A stretch of DNA of 64,000 bases from Rothia endophytica (GCF_928381505.1 NZ_CAKMSJ010000005.1:62001-126000), one strand, 5' to 3'. Positions 41,203 to 50,717 are shown, numbered from the stretch's first letter. Program-made: numbers and translations. The notes: generated from the letters alone by a model not told the origin.

Positions 41203-41226
41203 CTGTTCTGGTGCGAATCAGAACAG
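41203..41226 (+). promoter_or_regulatory. hairpin next to the infB ribosome-binding site
   Basis: CTGTTCTG (41203-41210) pairs exactly with CAGAACAG (41219-41226) with an eight-base loop. The right arm overlaps the first bases of AGGAG (41225-41229), which serves GTG 41234. Folding could hide the site, so translation could depend on mRNA structure. Confidence 0.55.
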
Positions 41227-41233
41227 GAGAAAA

Positions 41234-44095
41234 GTGGCTAAGCCCCGCGTTCACGAGATCGCTAAAGAACTCGGAATCCCCTCTAAAGAAGCAGTAGCAA
41301 AGCTGCAAGAACTTGGCGAATTCGTCAAGGGCGCTTCTTCAACCCTTGAAGCACCGGTTGTTAAAAAACTCCGCGCTGCCTTCCCCGATGCCAAGCCCGC
41401 TGAAGCACCCAAGGCAGAGGCTACCAAGCCCAGCGCTTCTAAGTCCGCAGCAGCAAAGCCCGGCGCCATGAAGCCCTCCGCGCCTAAGCCTGCCGCTAAG
41501 CCCGCTGATGCCCCTAAGTCAGAAGCTGAAAAGCCGGCACCTGCCGCTCCTAAGGCAGCAGAGCCTAAGGCTGAGACCAGCAAGCCTGCTGGCCCCCGCC
41601 CCGGCAACAACCCCTTCTCAACCTCACAGGGCATGCAGGCATCTGCTCCTAAGCCCGGTGCACCTAAGCCTGCAGCTCCCAAGCCCGCAGGAAAGCCAGG
41701 CCCCCGCCCCGGCAACAACCCCTTCTCAACCTCACAGGGCATGGGCAAGCGCGGTGAACGTCCGGAGCGTGGCGAGCGCGGTGAGGGCCGCACCGGTGGT
41801 CCCCGTCCCGCAGGTGGACGTAACCCCCGCGGCGGCGCACCCCGCCCCGCTGGTAACGGTGGCCCCCGTCCCGCAGGTGCAGACAACCGAGCACCCCGCC
41901 CCGCAGGCGGTCGCAACGCACGCCCTGCAGGTGCAGACAACCGTGCTCCCCGCCCCGCAGGCGGCGGTGCAGGTGGCAACCGCCCCTCACCCAACATGAT
42001 GCCCACTAAGATGAGCGGCAACGTCGGTGCCCGCGGTGGCGCAGGCGCCCCCGCAGGTGGCGGCAACGGCCCCCGTCGCGGTGGCGGTGCCGGTGGCAAC
42101 AGCGGCGGCGGTTTCAACCGTGGCCCCGGTCGCCCCGGTGGCGGCCCCGCAGGTCGCGGCAACGCACAGGGTGCATTCGGCCGCGGTGGCGGTAAGCGCA
42201 AGAAGGGCAAGACCAAGTCAGCTCTGCGTCGTGAAGAGCAGCTGCGTCAGCCTACCGTTGGTGGCGTCGCCGTACCTCACGGTGACGGTACTACCGAGAT
42301 TCGCTTGCGCCGTGGCGCCTCTCTCATGGACTTCTCCGAGAAAATAGGCGCAAACGCAGCAGCACTGGTAACCGCTCTCATCCACCTGGGCGAAATGGCT
42401 ACCCAGACCCAGTCACTGGACGAGGAGACCTTTGAGTTGCTCGGTGCCGAGCTCGGCTACGTCATCAAGATTGTTTCCCCCGAGGACGAAGAGCGCGAAC
42501 TGCTCGAATCCTTCGACATCAACCTTGATGCTGAAGCCGAAGGTGAAGGCGACGACGTTCTCGAATTCCGCCCGCCCGTAGTGACCGTTATGGGTCACGT
42601 TGACCACGGTAAAACCCGCCTGCTCGATGCTGTGCGTAACACCAACGTCATCGACGGTGAAGCCGGCGGCATTACCCAGCACATCGGTGCTTATCAGATC
42701 CACACCGAGGTTGACGGCCAGGACCGTGCCCTGACCTTCATCGACACCCCCGGTCACGAAGCCTTCACCGCTATGCGTGCCCGTGGTGCCAAGGTCACCG
42801 ACATCGCCATCCTGGTAGTTGCAGCGGACGACGGCGTCATGCCCCAGACCGTTGAAGCTCTGAACCACGCGCAGGCAGCAGAAGTGCCGATCGTGGTGGC
42901 AGTCAACAAGATCGATAAGGAGGGCGCTAACCCGGAGAAGATCCGCGGTCAGCTCACCGAATACGGTCTGGTTCCCGAAGAATACGGTGGCGACACCATG
43001 TTCGTTGACGTCTCAGCACGTCAGGGCCTCAACATCAACGAGCTTCTCGAAGCAGTCTGCCTCACCGCAGACGGCGCTCTGGAACTCAAGGCTAACCCCA
43101 ACAAGGAAGCCCGTGGCGTTGCCATTGAAGCCAACCTGGACAAGGGCCGCGGTGCAGTTGCTACCGTACTCGTCCAGTCAGGTACCCTGCGCGTCGGTGA
43201 CGCCATTGTCGCCGGTGCAGCTCACGGTCGTGTGCGCGCTATGTTTGACGAGAAGGGCACCAGCGTTGAAGAAGCTGGCCCCTCACGCCCCGTTCAGGTC
43301 CTGGGTCTGTCCACCGTGCCCCGCGCAGGTGACACCTTCTTGGCTACCGAAGAAGAGCGCACTGCTCGCCAGATCGCTGAAAAGCGTGAAGCAGCAGACC
43401 GCAACGCCCAGCTGGCTAAGCGCCGCAAGCGCGTCACCCTCGAATCCTTCGATGCCGCAGTGGCTGAAGGCAAGATGGACACCCTCAACCTGATCATCAA
43501 GGGCGACGTCTCCGGTGCTGTTGAAGCACTGGAAGAGTCCCTCATGAAGATTGAGGTTGGCGGCGACGAAGTTCAGCTGCGCGTCATCCACCGCGGCGTA
43601 GGTGCAATCACCCAGAACGACGTCAACCTGGCAACCGTCGATAACGCAGTGATCATCGGCTTCAACGTCCGCCCCGCAGAACGCGTGGCAGAACTGGCTG
43701 ACCGTGAAGGCGTAGAAATGAAGTTCTACTCCGTCATCTACCGCGCCATCGAAGAGGTCGAAGCAGCCGTCAAGGGTATGCTCAAGCCCGAGTACGAAGA
43801 AGTTGAGCTCGGCTCAGCTGAAGTACGCGAGGTCTTCCGCTCCTCCAAGTGGGGCAACATCGCCGGTTCAATCGTCCGCAACGGCACCATCAAGCGAAAC
43901 ACCAACGCTCGCCTGGTCCGCGACGGCGCTGTGGTTGCAGACAACCTCAAGATTGAGTCACTGCGCCGCTTCAAGGACGACGCCACCGAGGTCCGCGAGG
44001 GCTTCGAATGTGGTATCGGTCTTGGGTCCTTCAACGACATCAAAGACGGCGACATCATCGAAACCTGGGAGATGCAGGAAAAGCCCCGCGTCTAA
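41234..44095 (+). CDS. infB: translation initiation factor IF-2
   Basis: A 953-residue IF-2 that delivers initiator tRNA and promotes subunit joining. The N-terminal IF2N domain ([25 protein letters not shown]) is followed by a very long basic, Pro/Ala/Gly/Arg-rich region (residues about 55-320) containing two copies of [14 protein letters not shown] and several [10 protein letters not shown] and PRPAGG repeats. The GTPase domain has GHVDHGKT (about 454), DTPGHEAF and NKID, then the elongation-factor-like and C-terminal initiator-tRNA-binding domains. Start GTG 41234. The N-terminal repeat region is variable in this phylum and probably grows or shrinks by recombination. A 16-bp hairpin terminator follows. 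Confidence 0.98.
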   Translation: MAKPRVHEIAKELGIPSKEAVAKLQELGEFVKGASSTLEAPVVKKLRAAFPDAKPAEAPKAEATKPSASKSAAAKPGAMKPSAPKPAAKPADAPKSEAEKPAPAAPKAAEPKAETSKPAGPRPGNNPFSTSQGMQASAPKPGAPKPAAPKPAGKPGPRPGNNPFSTSQGMGKRGERPERGERGEGRTGGPRPAGGRNPRGGAPRPAGNGGPRPAGADNRAPRPAGGRNARPAGADNRAPRPAGGGAGGNRPSPNMMPTKMSGNVGARGGAGAPAGGGNGPRRGGGAGGNSGGGFNRGPGRPGGGPAGRGNAQGAFGRGGGKRKKGKTKSALRREEQLRQPTVGGVAVPHGDGTTEIRLRRGASLMDFSEKIGANAAALVTALIHLGEMATQTQSLDEETFELLGAELGYVIKIVSPEDEERELLESFDINLDAEAEGEGDDVLEFRPPVVTVMGHVDHGKTRLLDAVRNTNVIDGEAGGITQHIGAYQIHTEVDGQDRALTFIDTPGHEAFTAMRARGAKVTDIAILVVAADDGVMPQTVEALNHAQAAEVPIVVAVNKIDKEGANPEKIRGQLTEYGLVPEEYGGDTMFVDVSARQGLNINELLEAVCLTADGALELKANPNKEARGVAIEANLDKGRGAVATVLVQSGTLRVGDAIVAGAAHGRVRAMFDEKGTSVEEAGPSRPVQVLGLSTVPRAGDTFLATEEERTARQIAEKREAADRNAQLAKRRKRVTLESFDAAVAEGKMDTLNLIIKGDVSGAVEALEESLMKIEVGGDEVQLRVIHRGVGAITQNDVNLATVDNAVIIGFNVRPAERVAELADREGVEMKFYSVIYRAIEEVEAAVKGMLKPEYEEVELGSAEVREVFRSSKWGNIAGSIVRNGTIKRNTNARLVRDGAVVADNLKIESLRRFKDDATEVREGFECGIGLGSFNDIKDGDIIETWEMQEKPRV

Positions 44096-44145
44096 GCCCT
44101 ACCTAAGGGCACCGGTGCCTAGCCCCAACGGTTAGGCACCCGATG

Positions 44146-44188
44146 ATTGGGGGTGGGGTGGTCGCACAGCGGCCACCCCACCCCCAAT
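44146..44188 (+). terminator. long hairpin after infB
   Basis: ATTGGGGGTGGGGTGG pairs exactly with CCACCCCACCCCCAAT, a 16-bp stem with an 11-base loop. A second hairpin, GGTGCCTA/TAGGCACC, precedes it at about 44113-44139. The T-run is weak (AATTTATAG follows). Confidence 0.7.
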
Positions 44189-44234
44189 AGAATTTATAGA
44201 GAACACGACTCAACGGCTTATCCGTGGGGAAATC

Positions 44235-44309
44235 GCTAGCAGGCCCTGTGCCTGTTAGCACCCTTAAACGCCAGCCCCGAGCCAGCTAACAGGCACAGTA
44301 CCTGCTAGC
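44235..44309 (+). repeat. dispersed palindromic element, copy B (short form)
   Basis: Arms GCTAGCAGG-ccct-GTGCCTGTTAGC and GCTAACAGGCAC-agta-CCTGCTAGC make a 25-nt near-perfect stem. The loop keeps the core CGCCAGCCCCGAGCCAG but lacks the inner GGTTCGC hairpin seen in the other copies. It lies between infB and rbfA. Confidence 0.8.
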
Positions 44310-44369
44310 TCTCAGCGGGTAGCCCGGCTCCTCATGGATTTACCGCAGACCTTTTCCAAGGAGAACATC

Positions 44370-44801
44370 ATGGCTGATCCAGCCCGCGCCGCCCGGCTCG
44401 CTGACCGTATCAAGGTCATCGTCGCTCAGGCACTAGAACGCCGTATCAAAGACCCCCGCCTGGGGTTCATCACCGTCACCGACGCCCGCGTGACGAACGA
44501 CCTTCAGCACGCCACCGTCTACTACACCGTATTCGGCGACGCCGAGGAGCAGAAGGCAACCGCCGCTGCCCTCGAAAGCGCCAAGGGGGTTCTGCGCTCA
44601 GAGGTCGGTAAGAACATCACCGCCCGTCTGACCCCCACCCTCACCTTCGTCCCTGATGAGGTGCCGGTCAACGCTGCCCACATCGAGGACCTGCTGCGCA
44701 AGACCAAGGAACGCGACGCCGAAATCGCAGCCACCGCCGAGGGAGCTGACTACGTAGCAGGGGCGGATGCCTACAAGACTGAAGAAGACGACGAAGCGTA
44801 A
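44370..44801 (+). CDS. rbfA: ribosome-binding factor A
   Basis: A 143-residue RbfA, needed for late 16S rRNA maturation and cold adaptation. The KH-like fold is visible: RAARLADRIKVIVAQALERRIKDPRLGFITVTDARVTNDLQHATVYYTVFG (first helix and beta strands), then RSEVGKNITARLTPTLTFVPDEV. CAAGGAGAACATC precedes ATG 44370, so the longer frame from 44334 is not used. The C-terminal 20 residues are acidic. truB follows six bases after the stop. Confidence 0.97.
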   Translation: MADPARAARLADRIKVIVAQALERRIKDPRLGFITVTDARVTNDLQHATVYYTVFGDAEEQKATAAALESAKGVLRSEVGKNITARLTPTLTFVPDEVPVNAAHIEDLLRKTKERDAEIAATAEGADYVAGADAYKTEEDDEA

Positions 44802-44807
44802 ATAAAC

Positions 44808-45908
44808 GTGGCGAAGAAAAGTGCGACCGGCCCATCGGGGCTCATTGTTGTTGATAAACCCGCAGGGATGACCAGCCACGACGTGGTGTCAAAAATGCGG
44901 TGGATTGCTGGCACCCGCAAAGTAGGCCATGCAGGCACGCTAGACCCGATGGCAACCGGTGTACTTATTCTGGGCGTCAATAAGGCGACTAAGCTACTGA
45001 CCTGGGTGGTGGGGGAGACCAAGACCTACACCACCATCATGCGACTGGGCCTGGGCACCGTCACCGACGATGCTGAAGGCGATATCACAGAGGTTGCCAG
45101 CGCAGCTGCTGTTGAGGCTATCACTGAGGACATGATTGCTGAGCAGGTAGCGAAGCTTACCGGCGCAATCGAGCAGGTACCCTCGTCCGTTTCAGCTATC
45201 AAGGTCAACGGTGTTCGCTCCTACGCCCGGGTGCGTTCGGGCGAAGATGTTCAGCTTGATGCCCGCCCCATCACCGTGCACAGGTTTGAGGTTCACTCGG
45301 TGACCCCACAGACCGTGCAGGTAGACCGCGTGCTTGAAACCGATGAGGACGGCGCACCCACTGCGACCGAGACCGTCACCGCCAATGTGCTTGACGTCGC
45401 CGCGACCGTCACCTGCTCTGCCGGTACCTACATCCGTGCCCTGGCACGCGACCTGGGCGCGGCTCTGGGCGTTGGCGCCCACCTGACCCAACTGCGACGC
45501 ACCGCCATCGGTGAAATTTCCGTGGAGGATGCCTATAGCCTGGATACCCTCATCGCGGGGCGGGAAGCCGAACAAGCTGTACCCCTGCTGCCCATCGAAG
45601 AAGCAGCTCGCAGGCTCTTTAGCGAATGCCAACTCACTGCAAGCGAGGCAACTAACCTATCGAACGGCAGGCGTATCAGCCCAAGCCCTGTGACTACTGA
45701 GGACGCCCCGGCGTCCACATCAGACCCCAAACAAACCGGTAGCAAAGGCGGGCACGACAAACCCACCACCGCCGGTATCAGCGCCGCCTTCGCTCCTGAC
45801 GGTACTCTGGTGGCACTGACCGAGAACACCCGCTGGAAACGCGAGGACGTTGCCGCCCCCATCCTGGTCTTCGAATCAGGCAAAACCTTTGAGGAGAACC
45901 CCGCATGA
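44808..45908 (+). CDS. truB: tRNA pseudouridine-55 synthase
   Basis: A 366-residue TruB, which makes pseudouridine 55 in the T-loop of tRNAs. SGLIVVDKPAGMTSHDVV opens it, followed by KVGHAGTLDPMATGVLILG, in which Asp46 is the catalytic aspartate. The C-terminal part extends beyond the E. coli enzyme, with an acidic, low-complexity insert near residues 285-320. GTG 44808 is used. The last codon overlaps the next gene (ATGA at 45905), a coupled pair. Confidence 0.97.
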   Translation: MAKKSATGPSGLIVVDKPAGMTSHDVVSKMRWIAGTRKVGHAGTLDPMATGVLILGVNKATKLLTWVVGETKTYTTIMRLGLGTVTDDAEGDITEVASAAAVEAITEDMIAEQVAKLTGAIEQVPSSVSAIKVNGVRSYARVRSGEDVQLDARPITVHRFEVHSVTPQTVQVDRVLETDEDGAPTATETVTANVLDVAATVTCSAGTYIRALARDLGAALGVGAHLTQLRRTAIGEISVEDAYSLDTLIAGREAEQAVPLLPIEEAARRLFSECQLTASEATNLSNGRRISPSPVTTEDAPASTSDPKQTGSKGGHDKPTTAGISAAFAPDGTLVALTENTRWKREDVAAPILVFESGKTFEENPA

Positions 45909-46276
45909 TCGCTGGCCTTGACCTCTGGTTCTGGGCATGCCTAGTGCTCTCAACCCTCAGCTTCGCCATCTGCGTTTTTCAATTTTTGCGCGGTGCTGCC
46001 CCCGATGACTTCTCCCAAGGCTCCGTCCTCGTACTTGAAGCCTTCCTGGTTGTCTACCTGGTCGGTTCCATCATCATGCAGACCCTTACTGACGGGCCCA
46101 GCGGCGACTGGCTGGAATACTACGGCTATCTCATCACCGCCATGATCATCCCAGCCGGCACCTTCATCTGGTCGCTCACCGAACGTAGCCGCTGGTCCAC
46201 CCTGGTCCTCGGCCTGACCGGGCCAGTACTTATTATCATGGTGCACCGCATGAACATGCTCTGGTACTACTACTAA
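45905..46276 (+). CDS. hypothetical four-span membrane protein after truB
   Basis: This 123-residue protein is not a family I can name. Hydrophobic spans at about residues 8-28 (DLWFWACLVLSTLSFAICVFQ), 42-60 (LVLEAFLVVYLVGSIIMQ), 73-92 and 98-115 suggest four helices with a short N-terminus. Proteins of similar size follow truB in Micrococcaceae genomes. The ATG overlaps the truB stop by four bases, indicating translational coupling, and the gene ends before a dispersed palindromic element. Confidence 0.7.
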   Translation: MIAGLDLWFWACLVLSTLSFAICVFQFLRGAAPDDFSQGSVLVLEAFLVVYLVGSIIMQTLTDGPSGDWLEYYGYLITAMIIPAGTFIWSLTERSRWSTLVLGLTGPVLIIMVHRMNMLWYYY

Positions 46277-46320
46277 AATCAGGTGCTAGGTAAGCCCAGC
46301 GTGGGAGCGGCAGAACCCCC

Positions 46321-46450
46321 GTAGCCGACTGGCTGGGATGAGCGACAATTTCCGCGAAGCGAAATAGAAATTGTTGTGAATCAGCTGAGCTTGCGAAGCT
46401 TTATGAATCGCTTGTGAGCGCTAGCGAACCAGCGAGAAGGTCTGTCGGCG
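46321..46450 (-). repeat. dispersed palindromic element, copy C (complex form)
   Basis: On the minus strand it shows the GGTTCGCTAGCGCTCAC loop between short arms TCGCT and AGCGA, outer arms GCCGAC/GTCGGC, and two additional hairpins: one with loop TTCGCAAGCTC and one with ACAATTTC/GAAATTGT arms (46345-46352 and 46367-46374). It therefore holds both loop versions found singly in the other copies. It lies between two small membrane protein genes. Confidence 0.65.
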
Positions 46451-46502
46451 AGTGCGTTTTGCCACGATCAGTATCCTAAACCCAGCTTTGCAGAGGAAAA
46501 TA

Positions 46503-46928
46503 ATGGAACAGCCACTTAAACAGAATGCTAAAGAGAAGACCAGCGGGTTCGGCCGCCTCCTCGTAGTGATCTACGCGGTCTTCACCCTCTCAGCGGGCGC
46601 GCGCTCCCTCTACCAGGTCATTCGCAAGTTTGACGAGGCGCCGCTGTCCATCACGCTCTCGGCTATCTCAGCCCTGATTTACCTGGTTGCGACCATCGCC
46701 CTCGCCAAGAAGGGGGAGGGGGCCTGGAAAGTATCCCTGGTGGCGGTTGGCATCGAGATGGCAGGCGTCATCTTGGTGGGTATCTTCAGCTACATCCAGC
46801 CCCAGCACTTCGAACTTGCCTCGGTGTGGTCCCACTTCGGCTCCGGCTACGGCTACATCCCCCTCGTCCTACCCATGGTGGGGCTCTGGTGGCTGTTCAA
46901 AACTAAGCCCGGGCGGGTCACCGCGTAA
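46503..46928 (+). CDS. hypothetical membrane protein upstream of ribF
   Basis: A 141-residue protein with four predicted spans, starting with a charged N-terminus (EQPLKQNAKEKTSGFGR). Spans cover about residues 18-38, 50-68, 75-98 and 115-132. It lies between truB and ribF, where Arthrobacter-like genomes often carry an unnamed membrane protein of this size. ATG 46503 follows AGAGGAAAATA; upstream in-frame codons extend into the palindromic element. Function unknown. Confidence 0.75.
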   Translation: MEQPLKQNAKEKTSGFGRLLVVIYAVFTLSAGARSLYQVIRKFDEAPLSITLSAISALIYLVATIALAKKGEGAWKVSLVAVGIEMAGVILVGIFSYIQPQHFELASVWSHFGSGYGYIPLVLPMVGLWWLFKTKPGRVTA

Positions 46929-47002
46929 CCCAGGCACTGCGTGTGCGGGCCAACAGCAAACCGCGTATCATAGACACGAGCAAGACACCCTCAAGGAGTA
47001 CC

Positions 47003-47956
47003 GTGAAGCGCTATACCGACCTTTCCCAGGTCCCAGCCGGCTTTGGCCCCACCGTGGTCACCATCGGCAACTTCGATGGCGTACACATCGGCCACCAAAA
47101 GGTGCTCTCAACCCTGGCAGAGACTGCTCAGCACCACGGCCTCACCTCCGTCGCCGTCTCTTTTGACCCCCACCCTGCCGTGGTCCACAACCCCGCCGGG
47201 CAACACGTGGAAATCATGGACCAGGATTCCCGCCAGCACATCATGGACTCCCTCGGCATCGATGTCTACCTGCTCCTTCACTACAACCTGGACTTCGCAG
47301 CCCAGAGCCCCGATGAGTTTGTGCGCCGCACCTTTGTTGAAGCGCTCAACGCCCGCTACGTCGTCATCGGCGACGACGTCCGCTTCGGAGCTGGTAACTC
47401 CGGGGACCTCAACACCATGAAAGAACTCGGCCAACAGTACGGGTTTGACGTCATCGTGGTTGAGGACCTCCTAGCAGACGGCACCCACCGCTGTTCATCC
47501 ACCGGCATCCGCTCCCTACTCACCGAGGGCAAAGTTGCCCAAGCCGCTGAAATTCTGGGCCGAAACCACTTCATGCAGGGCGAAGTAGTCCACGGTGCAG
47601 CCCGCGGCCGCGAACTCGGTTTCCCCACCGCCAACATGGACGTCAACTCCACCGGCCTCGTGCCTGCAGACGGCGTCTACGCCGGCTGGCTCACCGACGA
47701 GGCAGGCACCCGCCACCCCGTCGCTATCTCCGTGGGCACCAACCCCACCTTCGAAGGAATCACCTGCCGCCAGGTCGAAGCACACGTCATTGGGCGCCCC
47801 CAAGAAGCAGTAGAAGCCTTCAACCTCTACGGCCAACACATCACCCTCGAATTCGTAGACTACCTGCGCGGCATGGTCGCCTACACCGGTGTTGAGGCGC
47901 TCATCGAACAGATGAACCTGGATGTCGCCCGCGCCTCCGAAATCCTCGGTGTCTAG
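47003..47956 (+). CDS. ribF: bifunctional riboflavin kinase/FAD synthetase
   Basis: A 317-residue RibF. The N-terminal FMN adenylyltransferase domain has GPTVVTIGNFDGVHIGHQKVL (nucleotidyl-transferase motif), then FVEALNARYVVIGDDVRFGAGNSGDL. The C-terminal riboflavin kinase domain has GAARGRELGFPTANMD and VGTNPTF. It turns riboflavin into FMN and FAD. GTG 47003, with CAAGGAGTACC upstream, is a better start than the longer frame from 46943 (no ribosome-binding site). It converges with the aldo-keto reductase gene over a palindromic element. Confidence 0.96.
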   Translation: MKRYTDLSQVPAGFGPTVVTIGNFDGVHIGHQKVLSTLAETAQHHGLTSVAVSFDPHPAVVHNPAGQHVEIMDQDSRQHIMDSLGIDVYLLLHYNLDFAAQSPDEFVRRTFVEALNARYVVIGDDVRFGAGNSGDLNTMKELGQQYGFDVIVVEDLLADGTHRCSSTGIRSLLTEGKVAQAAEILGRNHFMQGEVVHGAARGRELGFPTANMDVNSTGLVPADGVYAGWLTDEAGTRHPVAISVGTNPTFEGITCRQVEAHVIGRPQEAVEAFNLYGQHITLEFVDYLRGMVAYTGVEALIEQMNLDVARASEILGV

Positions 47957-47981
47957 GTTCGACCTTACCCAGTAAATTTTC

Positions 47982-48095
47982 AATGGGTAACGAGGCTCAG
48001 GCCCGCTGCTGACCCTCTTGCCTTGGTTCGCAAGCTCACGAAGGCAATTCACGCCAGCCCCGAGCCAGCAGGCGAGCCTGAGCCCCGAACCCATT
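47982..48095 (+). repeat. dispersed palindromic element, copy D
   Basis: Outer arms AATGGGT-x-CG-GGCTCAGGCCCGC-TGCTG (from 47982) and their complement (to 48095) pair over about 30 bp with several mismatches. The inner pair TTGCCTT (48018-48024) / AAGGCAA (48041-48047) encloses GGTTCGCAAGCTCAC, identical to copy A. The core CGCCAGCCCCGAGCCAGCAGGCG follows. It sits between convergent ribF and an aldo-keto reductase. Confidence 0.85.
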
Positions 48096-48177
48096 TCCTC
48101 CGGGAATTCACCAAAAAGTCGCCCCGCGCATCCTCAGAGAGGACGGCCGGAGCGACTGTTTCACTTAAAGAAGGTTT

Positions 48178-49002
48178 TTACATTTCTTCGTGGGTGTTGG
48201 GGTCAAAGCCCCTGCCCACGCCCGCTTCGAGGGCGGTAATGGCGTCCATCTGCTCGTCCGTCAACTCCCAGTTGAAAACATCCAGATTAGCTTCCATCCG
48301 CTCGGTGTTAGAGGACTTCGGAATGGGAAGGTAGCTGTTCTGCACCTCCCAGCGCAGAATCACCTGCGCCACGCTCTTACCAACCTCCGCAGCGACACCT
48401 GCCAACGCGGCGTCCTTGAGCAGATCGGTCTTGCGCCCCAGGGGCGACCAGCACTGAGTCAGGATCGCATGATCAGTGTTATAAGCAGCCCAATCCTTCT
48501 TCTGGGAGTATGGGTGCAGCTCAATCTGGTTGATCGCCGGGGTTACACCGGTTTCCTCTATCAGACGGTCAATGTGCTCCGGGAGGAAGTTAGAGACACC
48601 AATGCTTTTGACGGTGCCCTCCTCCTGCAGCTTGATGAGCGCTCGCCAGGTATCCACGTAGAGGTTCTGGGAAGGGTTGGGCCAGTGAATCAGGTAGGCA
48701 TCCAGATAGTCCAGACCCATACGTTCCAGGGTCCCCTCGATGGAACGCATGGCACCTTCATAGCCGTGATCACGCCCGGGCAGCTTGGACTGCACGAAAA
48801 TATCGCCACGGTCGGTACCTGAGCGCAGCACGCCGCGGCCCACGCCGGTCTCATTTTCGTAATTAACGGCAGTGTCGATTAGGCGGTAGCCGCGAGCAAT
48901 AGCCTCAGAAACTGCCACCTCAGCCTGAGCGTCAGTCATGGGGTAAGTGCCCAGGCCCAGCTGGGGGATTTCGTTGCCGTCGCGCAAGGTGTGCTTATTC
49001 AT
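48178..49002 (-). CDS. aldo/keto reductase
   Basis: A 274-residue AKR5-type TIM-barrel reductase. GYRLIDTAVNYENETGVGRGVL carries the catalytic Asp and Tyr, VQSKLPGRDHGYEG the lysine, and DYLDAYLIHWPNPS the His. The NADPH-binding loop PIPKSSNTERMEANLDVF is near the C-terminus. It probably reduces small carbonyl compounds such as 2,5-diketo-gluconate or methylglyoxal. AGGAAAAGAGAG precedes ATG 49002. The gene is 15 bp downstream of the mtnN stop and could be in the luxS-mtnN operon. Confidence 0.92.
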   Translation of the reverse strand: MNKHTLRDGNEIPQLGLGTYPMTDAQAEVAVSEAIARGYRLIDTAVNYENETGVGRGVLRSGTDRGDIFVQSKLPGRDHGYEGAMRSIEGTLERMGLDYLDAYLIHWPNPSQNLYVDTWRALIKLQEEGTVKSIGVSNFLPEHIDRLIEETGVTPAINQIELHPYSQKKDWAAYNTDHAILTQCWSPLGRKTDLLKDAALAGVAAEVGKSVAQVILRWEVQNSYLPIPKSSNTERMEANLDVFNWELTDEQMDAITALEAGVGRGFDPNTHEEM

Positions 49003-49017
49003 AGTGTCTCTCTTTTC

Positions 49018-49761
49018 CTAGGCGGGGGTATTAATGAGGGCTGTTACGAGTTGGGCGCTTCGCGCAGCGACGATGGGGGCGTCCATATGGAAGTCCTGGT
49101 CAGCGGCCGGGCCGCACAGATCAGAGACGCCGCGCACCGAGATAAAGGGCAGATTGCGAGAAACGCAGATCTGGGCCAGCGCTGTGGTTTCCATGTCGGT
49201 GGACAGTGCCTCGGGGAAGATCTCGCGGGTGTTCTTAACGTTGTGGGCGGTAACGAAGGAGCCACCTGCCAGCATGGTGCCATAACGCACCTGGCCTTCA
49301 CCGGTGTAGACCTGTGCCGCAGCCTGCGCCTGCTCCAGCAACGACTCGCTGGCCTGGTAGCGTGCGGGCATACCGGGCACCTGCCCGTACTCATAGCCAA
49401 AGGCGGTGGCGTCCGCGTCAGTGTAGGTGTAGTCGGCGCCGACCACGATGTCACCCACGTTGATGCTGGTATGCAGGCCACCGGCGGTGCCAGCTGAGAG
49501 GACGGCGGCGGGGTGGGAAACCAGGCCCAGTGCAGTGGTGAGCGCGGTAGCCGCATTGACCAGACCAATTTTTGAGCGGACCAGCAGAACCGGCTGGGTG
49601 GTACCTGCGGTATTTAGGGTGCGGGGGTAGAACTGGGCGGCGCCCACGCCGAAATCGTCGGCGGCGGGTTCGGTCAGTTCAAGGAAGGGTGCAGCTTCTT
49701 CGTCCATAGCCACCTGAACGATGACCGCGGTGGCGAATTCCTGGGGTAGCAAGGAATTCAT
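49018..49761 (-). CDS. mtnN: 5'-methylthioadenosine/S-adenosylhomocysteine nucleosidase
   Basis: A 247-residue nucleosidase that cleaves S-adenosylhomocysteine and methylthioadenosine, feeding S-ribosylhomocysteine to LuxS. Motifs: [15 protein letters not shown] (first strand, catalytic Glu), [34 protein letters not shown] (ribose-binding Met-Glu) and [16 protein letters not shown] 49761 is chosen because it overlaps the luxS stop as ATGA; a longer frame to 49782 is inside luxS. The adjacent luxS makes the two-step activated methyl cycle pathway to AI-2. Confidence 0.93.
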   Translation of the reverse strand: MNSLLPQEFATAVIVQVAMDEEAAPFLELTEPAADDFGVGAAQFYPRTLNTAGTTQPVLLVRSKIGLVNAATALTTALGLVSHPAAVLSAGTAGGLHTSINVGDIVVGADYTYTDADATAFGYEYGQVPGMPARYQASESLLEQAQAAAQVYTGEGQVRYGTMLAGGSFVTAHNVKNTREIFPEALSTDMETTALAQICVSRNLPFISVRGVSDLCGPAADQDFHMDAPIVAARSAQLVTALINTPA

Positions 49762-50234
49762 GAGGCCATGACCTCTTCCCACTCATCCTTGCGGTCCAGG
49801 AAGGCTGCGACGGCTGTCTGCGCTTCTTCGAGGGAGTGGTTAGCACCCCAACCGCACTGCACCTCGTTAGCTGCAGGCACTTCGGTGGCGTCCAGAAGAT
49901 CCTGCATGGTGGCTGCGAGAATCGGCGTGAAGTCTGCGGGCTCGATCCCCAGAGTGAGGGCGTAGAAGCCGGTCTGGCAGCCCATAGGGGAGAAGTCGAT
50001 GAGCGCGTCGGTATGGTTGCGCATGTGGTGGGCGGTCATGTGCTCGATGGAGTGCACAGCCTTCATGCCCAGGTGCCCCTTGTTGGGCTGGGTGAAGCGC
50101 ACATCGTACTTGATGAGGGTATCCCCGCCGGGTAGCTCCTTACGCCCTGCTACGCGAACATAGGGGGCAGCAACTTTGGTGTGGTCCAGGTCGAAGGACT
50201 CCACATTGGTTTTCTGTTTTTCCACTGATTTCAT
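49758..50234 (-). CDS. luxS: S-ribosylhomocysteinase (AI-2 synthase)
   Basis: A 158-residue LuxS. The metal ligands are His61 and His65 of [14 protein letters not shown] (with catalytic Glu64) and Cys127 of [12 protein letters not shown], and Cys86 of PMGCQTGFY is the acid/base cysteine. The reaction converts S-ribosylhomocysteine to homocysteine and the AI-2 precursor DPD. The 4-bp stop/start overlap with mtnN fixes the operon, and the N-terminus [20 protein letters not shown] is typical. A signalling role of AI-2 is possible in oral communities, but methyl recycling alone explains the gene. Confidence 0.98.
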   Translation of the reverse strand: MKSVEKQKTNVESFDLDHTKVAAPYVRVAGRKELPGGDTLIKYDVRFTQPNKGHLGMKAVHSIEHMTAHHMRNHTDALIDFSPMGCQTGFYALTLGIEPADFTPILAATMQDLLDATEVPAANEVQCGWGANHSLEEAQTAVAAFLDRKDEWEEVMAS

Positions 50235-50414
50235 CTATCTGTGCGGTGGGTTAGTTTGTCTGCTTACCATTCTTTCGTATCTAGTGGCAGGACGCTAGCC
50301 GAGAGCGGGTTTCTGGCAGGGAGTTTTCGGGTAACCCCCAGGCCTACCTAGCTACATATGGGCTGACGGAGGGGTAATCTGGAATCTGACCCCGCTGTAT
50401 CGAAGGAGAACCTC

Positions 50415-50717
50415 ATGAACGTTTTGATCCCCACCGCTGCTGCCGCTGCCGGCCTGACGGGTGGCTATAAGGTAGCCCGCCTCACCGAGGTGCGTGCCTT
50501 AGGTGGTGTTGCCCTGGCCGCCGGTGGCGTAGCTGCCTTCAAAGGGTGGCAGGAAAACGCAGGAACCTGCACCGCTGCGGCCTTGACCGCTGTCTACCTG
50601 GGCGGCTTCGGCTACTCCCACGTGTTGCACAAGAAGATTGGCCCCTGGCCCGCTGTCTGCGCCGTCACCGGTGCTACTGTGCTGGCTTCTCTAGCTTTCG
50701 GGCGCGAAAAGAAATGA
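50415..50717 (+). CDS. small hypothetical membrane protein
   Basis: This 100-residue protein has several alanine- and glycine-rich hydrophobic segments (NVLIPTAAAAAGLTGGYKVARL, ALGGVALAAGGVAAFKGW, TCTAAALTAVYLGGFGYSHVL and AVCAVTGATVLASLAF) and ends in a basic KK. It has four possible spans. AAGGAG lies seven bases before ATG 50415. The next gene begins at the base after its stop. No family recognised. A 17-base piece of its 3' end recurs at 51150-51166. Confidence 0.65.
   Translation: MNVLIPTAAAAAGLTGGYKVARLTEVRALGGVALAAGGVAAFKGWQENAGTCTAAALTAVYLGGFGYSHVLHKKIGPWPAVCAVTGATVLASLAFGREKK

Noticed and set aside
41251-42216. Long minus-strand Pro/Arg-rich open frame opposite the start of infB
   Set aside because: It is a shadow of the GC-rich, repetitive N-terminal region of infB, which is an obvious gene on the plus strand.
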